Assembly: GCA_002373505.1 (NCBI GenBank)
Contig: DFKE01000012.1
Location: forward strand, 1-64,000
Direction of reading: 5' to 3'
DNA length: 64,000 nucleotides
Source of the DNA: Bacteroidales bacterium UBA3653
GTDB taxonomy: Bacteria > Bacteroidota > Bacteroidia > Bacteroidales > Paludibacteraceae
Shown: piece after piece, positions 14,593 through 23,759 of the stretch
Position numbering within the stretch: the first letter of the stretch is position 1
How the letters are laid out: every line of letters starts with the position of its first letter
Program-made: the position numbers and the translations under genes
The notes under the pieces: model-generated
What the model saw: only the letters and a program-made list of their open reading frames with translations
The model's database searches: none
What the model was told of the DNA's origin: nothing

Positions 14593-16908
14593 TTATTTTG
14601 CACTTTTTCGTCTAAAAGTGCGTTTACCGGGCTTTATCGGTTCCCCTTGAGCCATTATTTCACGCACTTGCGCCTCCGTCACCGTCTCTACCGGTATGTT
14701 CTTTGGCAGCTGGTAATTGCCCTCCGGCGTATGGATATAAGCGCCGTACCTGCCGTTCAACACCTGCACATCGCCCCACTGGTGCACCGGAGTGGAGGTG
14801 GTCTGTTTCTCCTCGATGAGCGCAATAGCGTCCTCCATGGTCACTGTAAACGGATCTTTGCCTTTGGGGATGGAGATGAACACATGGTTATAATGCACAT
14901 ACGGACCGTACTTGCCCTCGCCGATCACTACCGGCAATCCCTCGTACTCGCCCAGCGTGAGAGGCAGCGCCGTCTTGAACAGCTCCAGCGCCTCGGCTAA
15001 CGTGATGGAGTAGATCGACTGGTTCTTCTTCAGGCTGGCGAACCGCGGTTTGGCGTCTGCCGCATTGCCCATCTGCACGCACGGACCTATCTTGCTGATT
15101 TTCGCGATAATAGGCTGTCCCGTCTCCGGGTCATTGCCCAGGAACCTGCCCTCCACCTTACCGGACGGCACGGCGGAGACAAGCGGATGGAAAGTCTTGT
15201 AGAACGTGTCCACCGTCTTCACCCAGTCGGCTTTGCCTGCCGCGATACGGTCGAACTGCTCCTCCTCGTGCGCCGTGAAATCATAATCGAGGATCTCCGG
15301 GAAATGCTCCACCAGAAAATCATTGGTCATCTGTCCCAGATCCGTCGGCAGGAACCGCTGCGTCTCTGCGCCGTACATCTCGCTGCGCTGTTTCTCCAGC
15401 ACCATCCCGTTCTTCAGAGTCAGGATAGCTATATCTCTTTTGACACCCGGCACGGAGCCTTTCTCCACATATTTCACATGCTGGATGGTGTCAATGATCG
15501 TGGCATAGGTGGAAGGACGCCCTATCTCCAGCTCCTCCATCCGCTTCACGAGCGTGGCGTCGTTATACCGCAACGGAGGCTTGGCATAGGTCTGTATCGC
15601 CTCCGCGCCCTGTAACCGCAGACGCTCACGCGGAGACATGGCGGGTAAGATCCGGCGCTCCTCCTCCGCGTCGTCCGTGGACTGGACATAGACGCGTGTG
15701 AAACCGTCGAAAGTGATCACCTCGCCTGCCGCCACAAACGCATATTTGGATCCGTGTACCGAAACTTCGATAGTGGTCTTCTCGCCCTGCGCCTCTGCCA
15801 TCTGGCTGGCTATCGTGCGTTTCCATATCAGTTCGTACAGACGCTGCTCGTCTTTGGTGGCTCCCGCGCTCAGACGGCTCATATAAGCCGGACGGATCGC
15901 CTCATGCGCCTCCTGCGCGCCTTTGGATTTGGTGCGGTACTGACGCGTATGCACGTATTTCTCGCCGTACTGCTCCGCGATAACCTCCTTGCTCGTCGCC
16001 AGAGCCAGAGACGAGAGGTTCACCGAATCCGTACGCATATAGGTGATATGTCCGCTCTCATACAGCGTCTGCGCCAGACGCATGGTCTTGGAGACGGAGA
16101 ACTTGAGCTTCCGCGCCGCTTCCTGCTGGAGCGTGGACGTGGTGAACGGAGGTGCCGGCATATGGGTCACCGGTCGGCGTTGTACATCGCGGACGATGAA
16201 CTGAGCCGTGTTCAGACTCTCCAGAAACTCAATCGCATCTTTCTTATGAGAGAAACGGTGGTTCAACTCGCATCTCAATACCGATGCGTCACCCGGATTT
16301 ATACCGATGAAATCGGCAAAAGTTCGATATGCAGAGGAGGCGCGGAAGGATTCTATCTCGCGCTCTTTCTCTACTATCAGCCTTACCGCCACCGATTGTA
16401 CGCGGCCGGCGGAGAGACCGGTCGTCACCTTCCTCCATAGCACCGGCGACAGTTCGAACCCGACGATACGGTCCAGCACGCGGCGCGCCTGCTGGGCGTT
16501 CACCAGGTTATAGTCTATATCCCGCGGATTGGCTATTCCGTCAAGCACATCGCTCTTTGTGATCGACGGGAAGACGATACGGTGGGTCTCTTTGTTCTGC
16601 AGACCCAGCACCTGGTACAGATGCCAGGCTATCGCCTCTCCTTCGCGGTCCTCATCGGATGCCAGCCATACGACATCCGATTTAGCCACTTCTCTCTTCA
16701 ACTCCTCCACCAGACGCTCTTTGTTGCTGTCTATCACATAGTTCGGCGCGTATCCGTGCTCGATATCTATTCCCAGCGAGTTCTTGCCCAGAGGCTCGAT
16801 ATCACGGATATGGCCTTGGCTGCTCATTACCTTGAAATCATCTCCGAGAAACGATTTGATCGTCTTTACCTTGCCCGGAGACTCTACTATAACCAGATTT
16901 TTGCTCAT
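14593..16908 (-). CDS. topA: DNA topoisomerase I
   Basis: A 771-residue type IA topoisomerase that relaxes negative supercoils. The Toprim domain begins at once (LVIVESPGKVKTIKSFLG, then SDEDREGEAIAWH), and the catalytic tyrosine is in GHITYMRTDS near residue 290. Instead of zinc fingers the C-terminus has repeats of the topoisomerase I C-terminal type (GEGKYGPYVHYNHVF and GRYGAYIHTPEGNYQLP), the usual Bacteroidetes form, ending in a basic tail. ATG start, with its own promoter just upstream. Monocistronic as far as can be seen, divergent from the NfeD-like/floA pair. Confidence 0.96.
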   Translation of the reverse strand: MSKNLVIVESPGKVKTIKSFLGDDFKVMSSQGHIRDIEPLGKNSLGIDIEHGYAPNYVIDSNKERLVEELKREVAKSDVVWLASDEDREGEAIAWHLYQVLGLQNKETHRIVFPSITKSDVLDGIANPRDIDYNLVNAQQARRVLDRIVGFELSPVLWRKVTTGLSAGRVQSVAVRLIVEKEREIESFRASSAYRTFADFIGINPGDASVLRCELNHRFSHKKDAIEFLESLNTAQFIVRDVQRRPVTHMPAPPFTTSTLQQEAARKLKFSVSKTMRLAQTLYESGHITYMRTDSVNLSSLALATSKEVIAEQYGEKYVHTRQYRTKSKGAQEAHEAIRPAYMSRLSAGATKDEQRLYELIWKRTIASQMAEAQGEKTTIEVSVHGSKYAFVAAGEVITFDGFTRVYVQSTDDAEEERRILPAMSPRERLRLQGAEAIQTYAKPPLRYNDATLVKRMEELEIGRPSTYATIIDTIQHVKYVEKGSVPGVKRDIAILTLKNGMVLEKQRSEMYGAETQRFLPTDLGQMTNDFLVEHFPEILDYDFTAHEEEQFDRIAAGKADWVKTVDTFYKTFHPLVSAVPSGKVEGRFLGNDPETGQPIIAKISKIGPCVQMGNAADAKPRFASLKKNQSIYSITLAEALELFKTALPLTLGEYEGLPVVIGEGKYGPYVHYNHVFISIPKGKDPFTVTMEDAIALIEEKQTTSTPVHQWGDVQVLNGRYGAYIHTPEGNYQLPKNIPVETVTEAQVREIMAQGEPIKPGKRTFRRKSAK

Positions 16909-16946
16909 AAACTATATAAATAAGGTGTACCCTCGAAAATTCGCCG

Positions 16947-16977
16947 CAAAAGTAGTACAAAAAAATTATTTGCGCAA
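16947..16977 (-). promoter_or_regulatory. topA promoter
   Basis: Minus-strand TTG-N20-TACTTTTG about 39 nt upstream of the topA start codon. It lies back to back with the promoter of the NfeD-like gene at 16,993. Confidence 0.8.
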
Positions 16978-16992
16978 ATTTTTTTTATTCGC

Positions 16993-17023
16993 TTGCGTAT
17001 ATCAAAGATATTTTGTATCTTTG
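16993..17023 (+). promoter_or_regulatory. Promoter of the NfeD-like/floA operon
   Basis: Plus-strand TTG-N20-TATCTTTG. Transcription would begin near 17,030, which excludes the longer reading of the next gene starting at 17,013 and supports the ATG at 17,073. Confidence 0.82.
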
Positions 17024-17072
17024 CACCCGATTTGAGAAAAATAATTTTAATTTTTTTATCGAAAGGACTTGC

Positions 17073-17411
17073 ATGAATGTATTTTTAGTCGTATTATTAG
17101 TGCTCGCGGGCGTTGCGTTATTACTCGCGGAGATGTTCCTCCTGCCGGGTTTCGGCATAGCGGGTATCGGTGGTTTCGGTTGCCTGATAGCAGCCGTAGT
17201 GATGGCATGGCTCATGATCAGCCGCATGGCGGGGTATATCACCCTGGGCGCCTGTCTGGTTCTTTCGGGACTGGCTATTTGGGGCTTCCTGCGCAGCAAC
17301 GCGCTTGACAAGATGGCGCTGGATAGCAAGATTGACAGCCATGTGGAGCTGGCGAAGAACAAGCTGAAGAAGGACGGCACGCCGGCGGAGGAAAAGAACG
17401 AAGAAAAATAA
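17073..17411 (+). CDS. Short NfeD-like membrane protein
   Basis: A 112-residue protein with three hydrophobic segments (about residues 2-20, 22-46 and 51-72) and a charged C-terminal tail (KNKLKKDGTPAEEKNEEK). The pattern 'LLAEMFLLPGFGIAGIGGFGCLIAAVVMAW' matches the membrane part of NfeD proteins. NfeD proteins pair with flotillin-like SPFH proteins and may help organise membrane microdomains. The soluble OB-fold domain usually found at the C-terminus of NfeD is missing. It lies 27 nt before floA, in the same operon. The start is chosen because the promoter at 16,993 rules out the upstream TTG/ATG codons. Confidence 0.78.
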   Translation: MNVFLVVLLVLAGVALLLAEMFLLPGFGIAGIGGFGCLIAAVVMAWLMISRMAGYITLGACLVLSGLAIWGFLRSNALDKMALDSKIDSHVELAKNKLKKDGTPAEEKNEEK

Positions 17412-17438
17412 TCTCTCACTAACTAAAATCATAAAATT

Positions 17439-18425
17439 ATGGACATCCTAACCATTATTGTTGTAACGCTGGTAGCGATTGCACTTTGTATTTTCTTTTA
17501 TTACGTACCGTTCATGCTGTGGATCAACGCCGTAGTGAGCGGAGTACGTATCAGTCTGGTACAGCTCTTCCTGATGCGCATCCGTAAGGTGCCGCCCACG
17601 AAGATCGTCAACTGTATGATCGAGGCGCACAAGGCGGGTCTGACAGAGGTCAAACGCGACGGCCTGGAGGCGCATTACCTCGCCGGAGGACATATCGAAC
17701 GCGTCGTACATGCGCTCGTCTCCGCTAACAAAGCTGGTATAGACCTCTCCTTCCAGATGGCTACGGCGATAGACCTGGCGGGACGCGATGTGTTTGAGGC
17801 GGTGCAGATGAGTGTGAACCCCAAGGTGATTGACACGCCTCCTGTTGCCGCTGTGGCGAAAGACGGTATCCAGCTCATCGCCAAAGCGCGTGTCACCGTC
17901 CGCGCTAACATCCGCCAACTGGTCGGAGGCGCCGGAGAGGACACGATCCTCGCCCGCGTAGGAGAAGGTATCGTCAGCTCCATCGGTTCCGCTGAGAGCC
18001 ACAAACAGGTGCTGGAGAACCCGGATTCGATCAGCAAACTGGTGCTCTCCAAAGGACTTGACGACGGTACGGCGTTTGAGATCCTGTCTATCGATATAGC
18101 GGATATCGATGTAGGTAAGAATATCGGTGCGCAGCTGCAGATGGACCAGGCGGAGGCGGACAAGAACATCGCCCAGGCGAAGGCGGAGGAACGCCGCGCA
18201 ATGGCTATCGCCAGCGAGCAGGAGATGAAAGCGAAAGCGCAGGAAGCACGCGCCAAGGTGATCGAGGCGGAGGCGCTCGTACCGCAAGCGATGGCGGAGG
18301 CTTTCCGTAACGGTAACCTCGGAATCATGGATTACTACCGGATGCAGAATATCCAGGCGGATACCACTATGCGCGAACAGATAGCGGGAGGAGGACAGCC
18401 TGCCGCTTCTTCAAAGAAGAAGTGA
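17439..18425 (+). CDS. floA: Flotillin-like protein FloA
   Basis: A 328-residue SPFH-domain membrane protein. A hydrophobic N-terminus (about residues 3-30) anchors it, the SPFH domain covers about residues 35-200 (including '[21 protein letters not shown]'), and an Ala/Glu-rich coiled coil runs from about 225 to 285 ([19 protein letters not shown]). FloA scaffolds functional membrane microdomains in Bacillus; in Bacteroidetes it is common but little studied. The C-terminus ends in a lysine cluster (SSKKK). It follows the NfeD-like gene, the classical partner. Length is normal. Confidence 0.93.
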   Translation: MDILTIIVVTLVAIALCIFFYYVPFMLWINAVVSGVRISLVQLFLMRIRKVPPTKIVNCMIEAHKAGLTEVKRDGLEAHYLAGGHIERVVHALVSANKAGIDLSFQMATAIDLAGRDVFEAVQMSVNPKVIDTPPVAAVAKDGIQLIAKARVTVRANIRQLVGGAGEDTILARVGEGIVSSIGSAESHKQVLENPDSISKLVLSKGLDDGTAFEILSIDIADIDVGKNIGAQLQMDQAEADKNIAQAKAEERRAMAIASEQEMKAKAQEARAKVIEAEALVPQAMAEAFRNGNLGIMDYYRMQNIQADTTMREQIAGGGQPAASSKKK

Positions 18426-18491
18426 TGGGGAATTGTGAATTGTGAAATAATCGTGCCCCTTGTGGGCTAAGAATTGTGAATTGCGAATAGC
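18426..18491 (+). repeat. Heptamer tract (GAATTGT) overlapping a start codon
   Basis: GAATTGT GAATTGT GAAATAA, a spacer, then GAATTGT GAATTGC GAATAG. The second block contains the probable TTG start codon of the amidase gene at 18,481. The tract begins at the floA stop. Confidence 0.85.
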
Positions 18492-19266
18492 ACTTCTTCA
18501 ATATTCTATCGAGTGGGCTAACCCGCAGGCGAACATCGGTTTGCTGGACGAGCGTCTGCGCGCCATAGCAGGGCGGGCGGAGATAGCCGTTGTGCCGGAG
18601 ATGTTCTCTACGGGCTTCTGCACCGACCGGCCCGGGCTTGCCGAAGAATGGATCACAGGTCCTACCTGCCGGGCGCTCCAGCAGATGGCGGATACCTACC
18701 AACTGGCTATCATCGGTTCGCTGATGGTTACGGAAAACGGCCGCCTCTATAACCGCGGATTTATCTTCCGCCCGGACGACACGCCGCAGTACTACGACAA
18801 ACATCATCTGTACCGCAGCGGCGGCGAAGCGGAGTTCTTCACGCCCGGCAACGAGCGGAAGATCTTCGATTTCCGGGGTGTCAAGATACGGCTGGCGGTA
18901 TGCTACGACCTGCGGTTCCCCGTATGGCTGCGCCAGGACAAGCATAACCTCTATGACATCCTCGTATGCGTAGCCTGCTGGCCTACGGTACGCATCCAGT
19001 ATTGGGACACACTCCTGTCCGCCAGAGCCGCAGAGAACCATTGCTACGGCATCGGCGTGAACATGACCGGCACCGACGGCATGCAGATGGATTATGTCGG
19101 CCATTCGGCGGCGTACGACACATGGCTCAAGGACGTAGCGGGATTTGAAGACTACGAGGAAGGCACGCGTATCGTGGACCTGTCGATAGAGAAACTGCAG
19201 CATTTCAGGGAAGTGCTCCCGCAATGGGAAGAAGCGGATGAGTTTGAATTGAAAACAGGAATTTGA
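18481..19266 (+). CDS. Nitrilase-family amidohydrolase (omega-amidase type)
   Basis: A 261-residue carbon-nitrogen hydrolase. The catalytic triad is visible: Glu in VVPEMFSTGF, Lys in YYDKHHLYR and Cys in LAVCYDLRFPVW. The glutamate and cysteine contexts match the YafV/omega-amidase branch, which deaminates alpha-keto acid amides such as 2-oxoglutaramate. No signal peptide, so cytoplasmic. The start is a TTG (18,481) lying inside the GAATTGT repeat tract; this gives the usual family N-terminus (RIALLQYSIEW). An in-frame TTG at 18,460 is possible but would add a repeat-encoded extension. The stop TGA is part of the next repeat. Confidence 0.85.
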   Translation: MRIALLQYSIEWANPQANIGLLDERLRAIAGRAEIAVVPEMFSTGFCTDRPGLAEEWITGPTCRALQQMADTYQLAIIGSLMVTENGRLYNRGFIFRPDDTPQYYDKHHLYRSGGEAEFFTPGNERKIFDFRGVKIRLAVCYDLRFPVWLRQDKHNLYDILVCVACWPTVRIQYWDTLLSARAAENHCYGIGVNMTGTDGMQMDYVGHSAAYDTWLKDVAGFEDYEEGTRIVDLSIEKLQHFREVLPQWEEADEFELKTGI

Positions 19267-19290
19267 GAATCGGAAATTGAGAACCGGTGG
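19258..19290 (+). repeat. Degenerate heptamer tract between amidase and recJ
   Basis: Units TTGAGAA, TCGGAAA, TTGAGAA, CCGGTGG. It holds the TGA stop of the amidase and reaches the GTG start of recJ. Confidence 0.65.
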
Positions 19291-21002
19291 AGAATAATTG
19301 GCACATAAAACAATTGACGGGGGAGGAACAAGCCGCAGCGGACCGTCTGAGCGCCGAGCTGGATATCAGCGCGGCGGCAGGACGTATCTTAGCCGGCCGC
19401 GGACTCCGTACCGCCGCCCAGGCACGGGCGTATATCCGTCCCTCCCTGGACAGCCTGCATGACCCCTTCCTGATGCGCGACATGGGGGCTGCTGTGGACC
19501 GCCTCTGCCGCGCGATAGACACCCATGAACGTATCATGGTCTATGGCGATTACGATGTGGACGGCACTACCGCCGTCGCGCTGATGTATTCCTTCCTGCG
19601 CAAACTCACGGACAACCTCGTCTATTATATCCCCGACCGCTATACCGAGGGATACGGTATCTCCGTCAAAGGTATCGACACCGCCAAAGAGCAGGGTTGC
19701 ACACTCGTCATCGCCCTGGACTGCGGTATCAAAGCGGTGGACAAGATAGCCTATGCCACCTCGCTGGGTATTGACTTCATCGTCTGCGACCACCATACGC
19801 CTGGCGACGAGATCCCCCAAGCGGTAGCCGTGCTGAATATGAAACGCGCCGACTGCAACTATCCCTTCAAGGAACTGAGCGGTTGCGGCGTAGGGTTCAA
19901 ACTGGCGCAGGCATATGCCCTCCGCCGCGGGATGGATATGCGCGAGGTGTACCGTCTGCTGCCGCTGCTCGCCATGTCTATCGCCAGCGACGTGGTGCCC
20001 GTCACGGGAGAGAACCGCATACTGGCGTACTACGGACTCAAAGCGCTCAATGCGCAGCCTACCGAGGGCATGAAGGCTATCATGCGCGTGGCGGGGATAG
20101 AAGGAAAGACCGTCACGATCAGCGATCTCGTCTTCCGTTTCGGACCAAGGCTCAACGCCGCCGGACGTATCAAGAGCGGAGCGGAAGCCGTGCGGCTGCT
20201 CATCACCCAGGACGCGGAAGCCGCCATGCGCTTCGCACGCGACATAGACTCCTACAACCAGGATCGCCGCGATTATGACAGCAAGACGACCGACGAGGCA
20301 CTCGCTCAACTGGCAAAAGACCCGATGAATCCGGACAGATTCACTACTGTCGTCTTCTCGCCCGAATGGCACAAGGGCGTGGTAGGTATCGCTGCCAGCC
20401 GCCTCACGGAGACATGGTACCGGCCTACGATCGTGCTCACTGCAGGGGACGACGATATCATCTCCGGCAGCGCACGGTCCGTCAGCGATTTTGATATCTA
20501 TACCGCTATCGACTCCTGCCGCGACCTGCTCACCAATTTCGGCGGACATAAGTTCGCTGCGGGACTGAGCATGCACAAAGCGGACCTGCCGGAGTTCAAA
20601 CGCAGGTTCGAAGAATACGTGGCTGCGCATATCACCCCGGAACAACGGGTGCCGACCCTGGATATAGAAGCCGAAGTGGAACTGAGCGACATGGACTGGA
20701 AGATGTACCGGATCCTGCAGTGTCTGGAGCCTTTCGGTCCCGGCAACGAGCGTCCGCTCTTCCTCTGCCGCAACCTGATCAACAACCACGGCACACGCGC
20801 CGTGAGCGACGGAAGGCATCTGCACCTCGACCTCACCGACCGCGTCGTGGCTATGACCGGTATCGCTTTCGGAGAAGGAGACAAAGCCCTCCACCTCCAG
20901 AACGGCAAAAGCGTGGATGTCTGTTTCTATCTGGAGGAGAACAGCTATCGCGGCCACACCTCCCTCCAGATGAATGCCCAGGATATAAAACTCAACGGGT
21001 AA
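19287..21002 (+). CDS. recJ: Single-stranded-DNA-specific exonuclease RecJ
   Basis: A 571-residue 5'-3' ssDNA exonuclease of the DHH family, acting in recombination and mismatch repair. Motifs are in order: [17 protein letters not shown] (DHH motif I, about residues 84-100), [21 protein letters not shown] (the DHH signature), and the DHHA1 region with [18 protein letters not shown] (GGH-type motif, about residues 416-433). The C-terminal OB-like domain ends '[11 protein letters not shown]'. The start codon is GTG at 19,287 at the edge of a repeat tract; no ATG fits. Length is normal for Bacteroidetes RecJ. Confidence 0.94.
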   Translation: MENNWHIKQLTGEEQAAADRLSAELDISAAAGRILAGRGLRTAAQARAYIRPSLDSLHDPFLMRDMGAAVDRLCRAIDTHERIMVYGDYDVDGTTAVALMYSFLRKLTDNLVYYIPDRYTEGYGISVKGIDTAKEQGCTLVIALDCGIKAVDKIAYATSLGIDFIVCDHHTPGDEIPQAVAVLNMKRADCNYPFKELSGCGVGFKLAQAYALRRGMDMREVYRLLPLLAMSIASDVVPVTGENRILAYYGLKALNAQPTEGMKAIMRVAGIEGKTVTISDLVFRFGPRLNAAGRIKSGAEAVRLLITQDAEAAMRFARDIDSYNQDRRDYDSKTTDEALAQLAKDPMNPDRFTTVVFSPEWHKGVVGIAASRLTETWYRPTIVLTAGDDDIISGSARSVSDFDIYTAIDSCRDLLTNFGGHKFAAGLSMHKADLPEFKRRFEEYVAAHITPEQRVPTLDIEAEVELSDMDWKMYRILQCLEPFGPGNERPLFLCRNLINNHGTRAVSDGRHLHLDLTDRVVAMTGIAFGEGDKALHLQNGKSVDVCFYLEENSYRGHTSLQMNAQDIKLNG

Positions 21003-21034
21003 ATCGTATATCGTAAATGACCAAATCGTAAATA
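21001..21034 (+). repeat. Intergenic heptamer tract (AAATCGT)
   Basis: Units AAATCGT, ATATCGT, AAATGACC, AAATCGT, AAATAAT run from the recJ stop (TAA, first base just before) to tdk. The same family appears in reverse in the GH31 signal peptide at 54,800. Confidence 0.82.
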
Positions 21035-21039
21035 ATCTT

Positions 21040-21636
21040 ATGTTTTCCGAACGAGACACCAAAGGCCCGAGTTTGCGTCGGGGATCCATTGAGGTAGTAT
21101 GCGGTTCTATGTTCTCCGGCAAGACGGAAGAGCTCATCCGCCGCATGAAACGCGCCAAGTTTGCCAAACTGCGCGTGGAGATTTACAAACCGGCTATTGA
21201 CGTGCGCTACAGCGATGAAGACGTAGTGAGCCATGACCGCAATGTGATCCAGTCCACGCCGGTGGACAGCAGCCAGAATATCCTGCTGATGGTTGATGAT
21301 ATCGATGTGGTGGGTATCGACGAGGCGCAGTTCTTCGACATGGGTATCGTCGATGTATGCCAGCAGCTCGCCAACCGCGGCATCCGCGTGATTGTGGCAG
21401 GTCTGGATATGGATTACCGCGGCGTACCGTTCGGTCCTATCCCGGCGCTGATGGCTATTGCAGACGACGTGTACAAGACCCATGCTATTTGCGTCCATTG
21501 CGGCGATCTGGCGTATGTGAGCCATCGCCTCGTAGCCTCGGACAAACGCGTCCTGCTGGGAGAGACAGACAGTTACGAACCTCTATGCCGCGCATGCTAT
21601 AACAAAGCCATTGCCCAGGAAGAAGAGAAGTTATAA
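21040..21636 (+). CDS. tdk: Thymidine kinase
   Basis: A 198-residue type II thymidine kinase of the nucleotide salvage pathway. The P-loop is [11 protein letters not shown] (about residues 22-32), the Walker-B-like DEAQFFD is near residues 93-99 and the zinc-binding structural cysteines occur as CVHCG and CRACY. The lasso-loop region '[16 protein letters not shown]' is typical. ATG start. It sits between recJ and priA with repeat tracts on both sides. Confidence 0.95.
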   Translation: MFSERDTKGPSLRRGSIEVVCGSMFSGKTEELIRRMKRAKFAKLRVEIYKPAIDVRYSDEDVVSHDRNVIQSTPVDSSQNILLMVDDIDVVGIDEAQFFDMGIVDVCQQLANRGIRVIVAGLDMDYRGVPFGPIPALMAIADDVYKTHAICVHCGDLAYVSHRLVASDKRVLLGETDSYEPLCRACYNKAIAQEEEKL

Positions 21637-21691
21637 ATTGTGAATTGTAAATTGTGAATTATCAATTATCAATTATCAATTATCAATTACA
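21637..21691 (+). repeat. Two-faced heptamer tract at the priA start
   Basis: The first half is ATTGTGA ATTGTAA ATTGTGA, the second half is ATTATCA repeated four to five times. The switch from the stop-bearing to the stop-free spelling occurs just where the priA reading frame opens (after TGA at 21,655-21,657). Confidence 0.88.
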
Positions 21692-21750
21692 TCGATGTCA
21701 TATTACCGTTAGCCATCCGGGACTGTTATACCTATAGCGTTCCGGACGGT

Positions 21751-23712
21751 TTGTCTATACCCGCTCCGGGTAGCCGTGTGCTTGTCCCGCTGATGGCGAA
21801 AGAGGTGCGCGGCGTGGTGCTGCGGACCCATACGGAGCCTGTTGATCCGGCTTTCGCAGCCAAGATACGCCCCTTCATCCGTGTCCTCGACGAAGCCCCG
21901 GTCGTACCGCGTGAGCAGTTGGCGCTATGGCAATGGATGAGCGCTTATTACATGTGTACGCTCGGAGAGGTGATGAGCGCCGCGCTGCCCGGTGGTCTGG
22001 ACAAACGCCTCACCGACCCTCCCAAACGCCGCAGGACGGCGATAGCGCCATACACAGGACCGGTAGAACCCGCCCATTCACTGACGCCTGCGCAGCAGAA
22101 AAGTGTCGATGAAATCGAAGGTTTCTGGTCTTCCGGCAAGGATATAGTACTGCTCCATGGCGTCACCTCCAGCGGCAAGACGGATATCTATATCCATCTA
22201 ATCCGGTCGCAACTGGAGCAGGGGAAGAACGTGCTCTATCTGGTGCCGGAGATCGCTCTGACGACCCAGCTCACCAGCCGGCTGCAGCATGTGTTCGGAG
22301 ACCGGCTCATCGTCTATCACAGCCGTTTGACGGACGCCGAGCGCGAACAGCGGTACCGCGAACTAAGCCGGGTCAGACCTGAGTCGGCTGCCGGACATCC
22401 TTATGTGGTCATCGGGGCGCGGAGTGCCGTCTTCATGCCCGTACCCGAGATAGGTATCGTTATCGTGGACGAAGAGCATGAGCCGAGTTACAAACAGGAA
22501 GAGCCTGCTCCCCGTTATCACGCCCGTTCGGCAGCGATCATGCTGGCGAAAGAGCATGGTGCCAAAGTGCTGCTGGGAACAGCCACTCCTTCGCTGGAGT
22601 CGTACTATCTGGCGCAGAAAGGGGTGTACGGTCTGGTGGAGATCACGGAGCGTTTCGGCGGCGCGGAGCTGCCGGAGATACGGCTGGTTGACCTCAGACG
22701 CCAGTATGAACGCAAAGAGATGTACGGCCATTTCAGCGACCCGCTGATAGCGCAGATCCGCCTGGTTCTGGCGGAGGGAAAACAGGTCATCCTCTTCCAG
22801 AACAGACGCGGCTATGCCCCCCAGATACAATGTACCTCCTGCGGCCAGCCGCCGCGGTGCGTGCAATGCGACGTGCCGATGACCCTGCATCTGCGTGACA
22901 AGGAGATGCGGTGCCATTATTGCGGCTATCACTCGCCTATACCGGACCTCTGCTCGCATTGCGGCGGCGAATACAAAACCATCGGGTTCGGCACCGAGCG
23001 GATAGAGGACGAGATACAGACCTTCTTTCCGGACGCCCGCGTGCTGCGCATGGATCTGGACACCACCCGCAATCGGTCGGCTTACCAGGATATCATCAAC
23101 GCTTTCGCCAACCATGAATGTGACATTCTGGTAGGCACCCAGATGGTGACGAAAGGGCTGCATTTCGACGACGTGCGGCTGGTGGCGGTTCTCAACGCCG
23201 ACCCGCTCTTCAACCAGCCCGATTTCCGGGCGTACGAACGGGCATACCAGATGCTGGAGCAGGTGGCGGGAAGAGCCGGCAGGAAAGGGACGAAAGGAGA
23301 AGTATGGATCCAGACCTTCGATACCGGAAACCTCGTGCTGCAGATGGTGCAGCATCACGACTACTCGTCTCTCTACAACCATCAGATAGCCGAACGGAAG
23401 ATGTTCAACTACCCTCCTTTCTACCGTCTGATACGCCTGCAGCTGCGCCATGCCAAACAGCAGCAGGTCCACCTCGCGGCGGCGGAGCTGCAGACCTATC
23501 TCACGCGGATCTTCGGTCCGCGCGTGTCGGGAGTCATCATCCCGTCCGTGGAACGCGTGCAGGCATACTATATCCGCGAACTGACACTGCGTATCGAGCA
23601 GGGGGCGAACATGGCGGAAGCCAAACGGAGAGTGAGAGAGGCGATAGCGTATGTTTCCTCGGTTTCATCGGGTAAAAATGTTAAAATCATTGCGGACGTG
23701 GATCCGCTGTGA
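21751..23712 (+). CDS. priA: Primosomal replication restart helicase PriA
   Basis: A DEAH-type 3'-5' helicase that restarts stalled forks. From the TTG at 21,751 it has 653 residues: Walker A GVTSSGKTD, DEEHEPSYKQEE, eight zinc cysteines in CTSCG...CHYCG...CSHCGG, and motif VAGRAGR. However, the conserved PriA N-terminus (YIDVILPLAIRDCYTYSVPDG) lies upstream in the same frame, from about 21,688. No ATG, GTG or TTG exists between the TGA at 21,655 and 21,751, so the real start is either a rare ATT/ATC inside the repeat tract or the gene lost its start. Only about 35 residues separate the 3'-binding domain from the helicase, so the winged-helix domain seems to be missing. Confidence 0.9.
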   Translation: MSIPAPGSRVLVPLMAKEVRGVVLRTHTEPVDPAFAAKIRPFIRVLDEAPVVPREQLALWQWMSAYYMCTLGEVMSAALPGGLDKRLTDPPKRRRTAIAPYTGPVEPAHSLTPAQQKSVDEIEGFWSSGKDIVLLHGVTSSGKTDIYIHLIRSQLEQGKNVLYLVPEIALTTQLTSRLQHVFGDRLIVYHSRLTDAEREQRYRELSRVRPESAAGHPYVVIGARSAVFMPVPEIGIVIVDEEHEPSYKQEEPAPRYHARSAAIMLAKEHGAKVLLGTATPSLESYYLAQKGVYGLVEITERFGGAELPEIRLVDLRRQYERKEMYGHFSDPLIAQIRLVLAEGKQVILFQNRRGYAPQIQCTSCGQPPRCVQCDVPMTLHLRDKEMRCHYCGYHSPIPDLCSHCGGEYKTIGFGTERIEDEIQTFFPDARVLRMDLDTTRNRSAYQDIINAFANHECDILVGTQMVTKGLHFDDVRLVAVLNADPLFNQPDFRAYERAYQMLEQVAGRAGRKGTKGEVWIQTFDTGNLVLQMVQHHDYSSLYNHQIAERKMFNYPPFYRLIRLQLRHAKQQQVHLAAAELQTYLTRIFGPRVSGVIIPSVERVQAYYIRELTLRIEQGANMAEAKRRVREAIAYVSSVSSGKNVKIIADVDPL

Positions 23713-23757
23713 GAGGTGAAAAGTGAAAAGTGAAAGGTGAAAAGTGAAAGGAGAAAG
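23710..23757 (+). repeat. Intergenic heptamer tract (GTGAAAA)
   Basis: Units GAGAGGT, GAAAAGT, GAAAAGT, GAAAGGT, GAAAAGT, GAAAGGA. It contains the TGA stop of priA and forms an A/G-rich leader just ahead of the kinase ATG. Confidence 0.9.
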
Positions 23758-23759
23758 AA

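Noticed and set aside
17013..17072. An upstream start for the NfeD-like protein
   Set aside because: It begins inside the -7 promoter element TATCTTTG; the transcript starts downstream.
19389..21167. A 592-residue minus-strand reading frame over recJ
   Set aside because: It is antisense to recJ, which has all catalytic motifs. The shadow has no recognisable domain and arises from high G+C third positions.
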